The notes below the pieces were generated by a model. The model saw only the letters and a program-made list of their open reading frames with translations. It was not told the DNA's origin and searched no databases. 6,101 nt of DNA from Atopobium sp. UBA6362. GTDB taxonomy: Bacteria > Actinomycetota > Coriobacteriia > Coriobacteriales > Atopobiaceae. This document shows, piece after piece, positions 4,401-6,101 of this stretch. The translations under genes and the position numbers were made by a program. Location of the stretch: the NCBI GenBank assembly GCA_002440065.1, contig DJRK01000021.1, forward strand, positions 2,621-8,721, written 5' to 3'. Position 1 is the stretch's first letter; every line of letters starts with the position of its first letter.

Positions 4401-6056
4401 TCGGACGGCTCGCTCATCGACTTGAGCACCCTTAAGTTCACGTACCTCTACAGCGGCGTGACCAAGGGCGGCAAGATGTACCTGAGCTCCGAGGCTCCCA
4501 CCGAGGCCGGCCGCTACGTGGTCAACGTCACCTGCCTGGGCAACTCGTTCTACGGCTCAAGCAGCGCGACCAAGTGGTTCAACATCGATAAGGCCGACGC
4601 CGCGATCTCCGTCGACGACGACACGGTGACCTATGACGGCGACCCGCACGGCCTTACCGCCACGGCGACCATCGCCGACGGCGCCGTGGACGTGTCCGAC
4701 CAGCTTGTCATGCACTACAACGGCAACGACGAGGAGCCCACCGACGCCGATAGCTATGAGGTTGTCGTCACCTTCCCGGGCAACGACAACATCAACCCCA
4801 CCGCCGTGAAGGCCGAGCTCGTGATCGAGAAGGCCGCGGTGACGGTTTCCCTCGACGGCGATTCGGTGGTTTACAACGGTGCGGAGCACCAGCTGAAGGG
4901 TACGGCGGCGTTCGGCGAGACGGATCTCTCCGATCAGTTGACGTACACCTATAACGGCACCGATGTCCTTCCCGTGGACGCGGGGAGCTACGAGGTCAAA
5001 GCGAGCTTCCTCGGCAACAAGAACCTCGAGCCCGCTTCCGCGGCCGCGACCCTTGCGATCGCTCAGCGTCAGGTTGCCGTGAGCTGCGGCGACTACACGA
5101 TCGTCTCCGGCGATAGCGACCCGGCCTATGTGGCCACGGTCACCGACGGCGCCGATGGCCAGACCCCGTGGGCCGGCGCGAACAGCATCGAGGACGAGCT
5201 CGCCGTTTCTCTCGGCGACACGCGCGATGCCGATGCGAAGGACATGCCCGGCATCTACGACGTGACCGCCACGACGGCCAACGGAAACTTCCAGATCGTT
5301 GACCTCGCGGGCGACCCCACGTCCGTGGCCGGTACGCTCAAGGTGCTCAATCGCGTGAAGGTTACGGCCGGTGAGCACGGCAGCGTCTCCGTTTCCGGCG
5401 AGCGTCAGATGGCCGAGGACGGCGTCGACTACGGCGCTTCCGCGGGCGATGCCCTGAACCTGACCGCCACGCCCGAGAGCGACGCGTATGAGTTCAAGGG
5501 CTGGAAGGTCGTCTCGGGCGACGCGACCGTCGACGACGAGAATGCTGCCAACGCTGCGCTCACCGTGGGCGAGAAGAACACTGAGGTCGAGGCCGTCTTT
5601 GCCGCGAAGCCGACGCAGCGCGTGAACGTCTCCGTCAAGGACGGCGAGGGCGGAACCGCTATCGCCGACCCGTCCGAGGCGTATGCGGGTCAGACCGTGA
5701 CCGTTAAGGCCACGCCTGCCGACGGCTACACGTTCGCGGGCTGGGAGGTCCGAAGCGGCGACGTTAAGCTCGCCGATGCTTCTGCGGCCGAGACCACGTT
5801 CGTGATGGGCGACTCCGAGGTTCAGCTCGTGGCCGTCTTCAAGAAGAACGCTTCGCCTGTTCCTGCCGCTCCGACGACCAAGCCGTCCAACGACGGGAAG
5901 CAGAAGCCTTCCGATACCAAGAAGGACGCTGAGACCGGCATGCCCGAGACGAGCGACCAGAGCGTGAACGCTGCACCTATCGCCGCTCTTGGTGCGACTG
6001 CCGTGGCTGCCGCGGCCCTTGCCGCCGCCGAACGCCGCCGCCGTCGCCAGAACTAG
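1404..6056 (+). CDS. Giant modular cell-surface protein (MBG-like and InlB-B-like repeats, sortase-type C-terminus)
   Basis: This is a complete 1550-residue exported protein. A signal peptide (1-29, likely cut after APALA) precedes an acidic Asp/Ala-rich segment (about 30-115) and an unassigned N-terminal region (about 116-394). Two tandem repeats of about 107 residues follow (395-501, 502-609), then a beta module (610-716). A module with a predicted helical insertion (about 717-879) comes next. Five MBG-like modules (about 880-1317) have motifs such as VTYDGDPHGLTATAT and PVDAGSYEVKASFLGN. Two InlB-B-like repeats (1318-1405, 1406-1482) contain YEFKGWKV and YTFAGWEV. A Pro/Lys linker leads to MPETS (1513-1517), a hydrophobic stretch and RRRRR (1544-1548), a sortase-type wall-sorting layout. 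I see no catalytic motif, so an adhesin, stalk or structural role is inferred; the ligand is unknown. The gene stands alone between repeat copies B and C. Large repetitive surface proteins are often strain-variable. Confidence 0.93.
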   Translation: MKKEHLNQGIAGAVTLAMVLGQVPAPALAEALNEATSPTAQEQTTDDAVSGDASDASANADAAAPADANRDAANDADSDAVDTAAAAIDQQQDSSSDEAQLDDTTVSTDVAAEQSANNLIAVQATTPLRYYGGSVLKKGDVSDYVKNNVRDATSLRIAKAGTSDWEEITGWDVVIIKDQDSDLEPGSYSVQERKKTGGPWYNPTYKWFDCGSFSIQRYWTAKFGANGCSDGGVLIDGSAATSYDIDEGAAKTFTVKQVEDYDLVSVKNGDAELTPNEDGSYTIPSNADSNIVVTYKAATQAAVAVEGDEGLASVTIGGAEQDADGNITVNYKKPGSIVAAPKDGYAVTGVELVNDADGSTVEVGNATFANRVATVANVPALVKDGHYTLKVKTVKASLVLKQGATINVIKADKSEYDQIVFDALVDSSASVPAGISLNDVTIEYNAGGSKGWQQLGYEPDWIASLGGAHAFGAEDSESIRVTYKGSDQYPSVSAEQTVQIAAITLKLNDGAEVATRGRQSGDYKQIVFDAAFDAKDSIPDDLTVDDLEIKYLSYTAFGFDAWKDLDDEPSAAERAIGGHAFGEDGYDTETVQFTYKGKTATCTVRIVDGRYKTEMSINSNVSIEYNADAATMREELYNKLNPSVTYINDDGEVATVPGLSADSFEFDGLDLPADAGEHTGVTVKFKGTNSEGSQLGYQPCSTSDVTVTVTKAPAKVKVANTNLTYGETVSIADLVSSDPSVDETKPVTVIAGIDGDASGYLSIDLSYYSPEVQGFLNKYLHLDQGISMSGLLDILNNDVTMSTLKWALKNLAQVENPDQIIDALKTVLTSLQKYGLDNSTIALGGTPSKAGVYVVAAATTSGNYKTAVDLGYLTIAPKTADVSLEWAEELPHTALTYDEAQGFDFGVKAYDGDTDITDAANVHVTYAGVTTAGDAYLSSEAPTEPGTYTQTATVIGGNYFAKPISRFFAINRVETEVVLAGDDFTYNASPQRPTVTVFDSDGSLIDLSTLKFTYLYSGVTKGGKMYLSSEAPTEAGRYVVNVTCLGNSFYGSSSATKWFNIDKADAAISVDDDTVTYDGDPHGLTATATIADGAVDVSDQLVMHYNGNDEEPTDADSYEVVVTFPGNDNINPTAVKAELVIEKAAVTVSLDGDSVVYNGAEHQLKGTAAFGETDLSDQLTYTYNGTDVLPVDAGSYEVKASFLGNKNLEPASAAATLAIAQRQVAVSCGDYTIVSGDSDPAYVATVTDGADGQTPWAGANSIEDELAVSLGDTRDADAKDMPGIYDVTATTANGNFQIVDLAGDPTSVAGTLKVLNRVKVTAGEHGSVSVSGERQMAEDGVDYGASAGDALNLTATPESDAYEFKGWKVVSGDATVDDENAANAALTVGEKNTEVEAVFAAKPTQRVNVSVKDGEGGTAIADPSEAYAGQTVTVKATPADGYTFAGWEVRSGDVKLADASAAETTFVMGDSEVQLVAVFKKNASPVPAAPTTKPSNDGKQKPSDTKKDAETGMPETSDQSVNAAPIAALGATAVAAAALAAAERRRRRQN
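1491..1750 (+). other. Asp/Ala-rich low-complexity segment
   Basis: About residues 30-115 are dominated by Asp, Ala, Ser, Thr and Gln (for example SGDASDASANADAAAPADAN) with almost no aromatic residues. This is probably a disordered, highly acidic spacer at the mature N-terminus. Segments of this kind are common in Gram-positive surface proteins. It offers no binding motif I recognise. Confidence 0.75.
2586..3230 (+). repeat. Tandem pair of unassigned domains of about 107 residues
   Basis: Residues 395-501 and 502-609 align along their length. Shared landmarks are YDQIVFDALVDSSASVP and YKQIVFDAAFDAKDSIP, LNDVTIEY and VDDLEIKY, GGAHAFGAED and GGHAFGEDGYD, and RVTYKG and QFTYKG. The alternating hydrophobic pattern suggests beta sandwiches. 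I cannot give a domain name. At DNA level the copies have diverged, so the duplication is not recent. Confidence 0.75.
3708..3910 (+). other. Predicted helical insertion inside a beta module
   Basis: About residues 769-837 are rich in Leu, Ile, Lys and Asn with a helical repeat pattern (SGLLDILNN, STLKWALKNLAQ, QIIDALKTVLTSLQKYGLD). They interrupt a module that starts at VANTNLTYGETVSI and resumes at TIALGGTPSKAGVYVV, ending in the usual LGYLTIAPK strand. Most of the rest of the protein looks beta-rich, so this is a distinct inserted unit, possibly a binding or dimerising helix bundle. Confidence 0.6.
4041..4592 (+). repeat. MBG-like modules 1 and 2 (about 90-residue tandem pair)
   Basis: About residues 880-971 and 972-1063 are homologous. 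Both carry TYAGVTTAG or LYSGVTKGG, then YLSSEAPTE, then a GTYT or GRYV strand and a GNYF or GNSF turn. A 17-bp DNA identity (4209-4225 and 4479-4495) is exactly 270 bp apart, pointing to fairly recent duplication or gene conversion. The fold class is inferred from similarity to MBG-type bacterial surface repeats. Confidence 0.65.
4593..5066 (+). repeat. MBG-like modules 3 and 4 (78-residue tandem pair)
   Basis: Residues 1064-1143 and 1144-1221 align with a 78-residue period. Matching landmarks are DTVTYDGDPHGLTATAT with DSVVYNGAEHQLKGTAA, DVSDQL with DLSDQL, HYNGNDEEPTDADSYEV with TYNGTDVLPVDAGSYEV, and PGNDNINP with LGNKNLEP. The pattern is typical of MBG/YDG-type repeats, which form elongated stalks in surface proteins. 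Confidence 0.75.
5067..5354 (+). other. MBG_2-like module 5
   Basis: Residues 1222-1317 contain SGDSDPAYVATVTDG, then a GIYDVTATTANGNFQIVDL segment, then a closing strand GTLKVLNR. This is the order of the MBG_2-type repeat (xxDPxx, GxYxV, NxxIV, GxLxV). It differs from modules 1-4 and forms the boundary to the InlB-B-like repeats. Confidence 0.6.
5355..5849 (+). repeat. Two InlB-B-like repeats
   Basis: Residues 1318-1405 and 1406-1482 each follow the order of the divergent InlB B-repeat: VKVTAGEHGSVS or VNVSVKDGEGGTA, then GDALNLTATPESDAYEFKGW or GQTVTVKATPADGYTFAGW, then VVSGDA or VRSGDV, then a closing VEAVFAAK or VAVFKK. Such repeats are common near the C-terminus of large Gram-positive surface proteins and are usually structural. 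Confidence 0.82.
5940..6053 (+). other. Sortase-type cell-wall sorting signal with variant motif
   Basis: MPETS (residues 1513-1517) is followed by a mainly Ala/Val hydrophobic stretch to 1542 and then E-RRRRR-QN at the very end. The order of motif, hydrophobic segment and positive tail is that of LPXTG substrates. Here Leu is Met and the final Gly is Ser. The preceding Pro/Lys-rich linker (1483-1512) would span the wall. Confidence 0.7.
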
Positions 6057-6101
6057 CAATTTGGGGTCAGACCCCAAATTGAGGGTGCGAGAGGTGCGTC
6101 T
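6056..6101 (+). repeat. Two-hairpin dispersed repeat, copy C (cut by window edge)
   Basis: The first 46 bases of the element are present, starting on the last base of the surface-protein stop codon as copy A does at typA. The palindrome 6058-6068/6070-6080 is intact. Two bases differ from copy A: A6069 for G664 at the palindrome centre, and G6081 for A676 between the hairpins. The left arm of the second hairpin (6087-6100) is complete and the right arm lies beyond the window. Confidence 0.92.

Noticed and set aside
4557..6077. Long minus-strand open frame of 506 codons beginning in repeat copy C
   Set aside because: Same GC shadow effect; its N-terminus is simply the palindrome read on the other strand (MGSDPKL), which recurs at the other copies.
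651..6101. CRISPR array
   Set aside because: The spacing between copies is irregular (472 and 4933 bp) and the intervals contain genes, not short uniform spacers.

Overview
The window is high-GC bacterial DNA with three parts: the 3' end of a conserved housekeeping gene, a degraded intergenic stretch, and one complete giant surface-protein gene. The best guess for the source is a Gram-positive gut actinobacterium of the Coriobacteriia, such as Collinsella. This rests on GC-rich codons, an Asp/Ala-rich secreted protein with MBG-like and InlB-B-like modules, and a C-terminal sortase-type tail ending in an Arg cluster. The genus is inference, because no marker gene is complete here.

Layout: 1-651 is the C-terminal 216 residues of the translational GTPase TypA/BipA. 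651-734 is the first copy of an 84-bp two-hairpin repeat that starts at the last base of the typA stop codon. 816-1076 is a small unrecognised gene broken by an in-frame TGA. 1123-1206 is the second repeat copy, differing at one base. 1207-1403 is the leader of the large gene, with a 13-bp direct repeat, a TATACT box, a GC-rich hairpin and a possible 30-codon leader ORF whose stop overlaps the next start codon. 1404-6056 encodes a 1550-residue exported, probably wall-anchored protein. 6056-6101 is the start of a third repeat copy, cut by the window edge and again starting at the last base of a stop codon.

The large protein has a signal peptide, an acidic Asp/Ala-rich segment and an N-terminal region of unknown fold encoded by DNA of lower GC. 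After these come two tandem repeats of about 107 residues, a beta module, a module carrying a predicted helical insertion, five MBG-like modules and two InlB-B-like repeats. It ends in a Pro/Lys-rich linker, an MPETS sorting-like motif, a hydrophobic segment and RRRRR. No catalytic domain is evident, so it looks like a stalk, adhesin or structural surface protein.

The most noteworthy non-coding signal is the repeat. All three copies lie in one orientation and follow or separate genes. Every observed base difference falls outside the predicted stems, which suggests a folded nucleic acid is being kept. The elements could act as 3' terminators or mRNA-end structures, as a REP/MITE-like mobile palindrome, or as recombination points around an accessory surface-gene locus.
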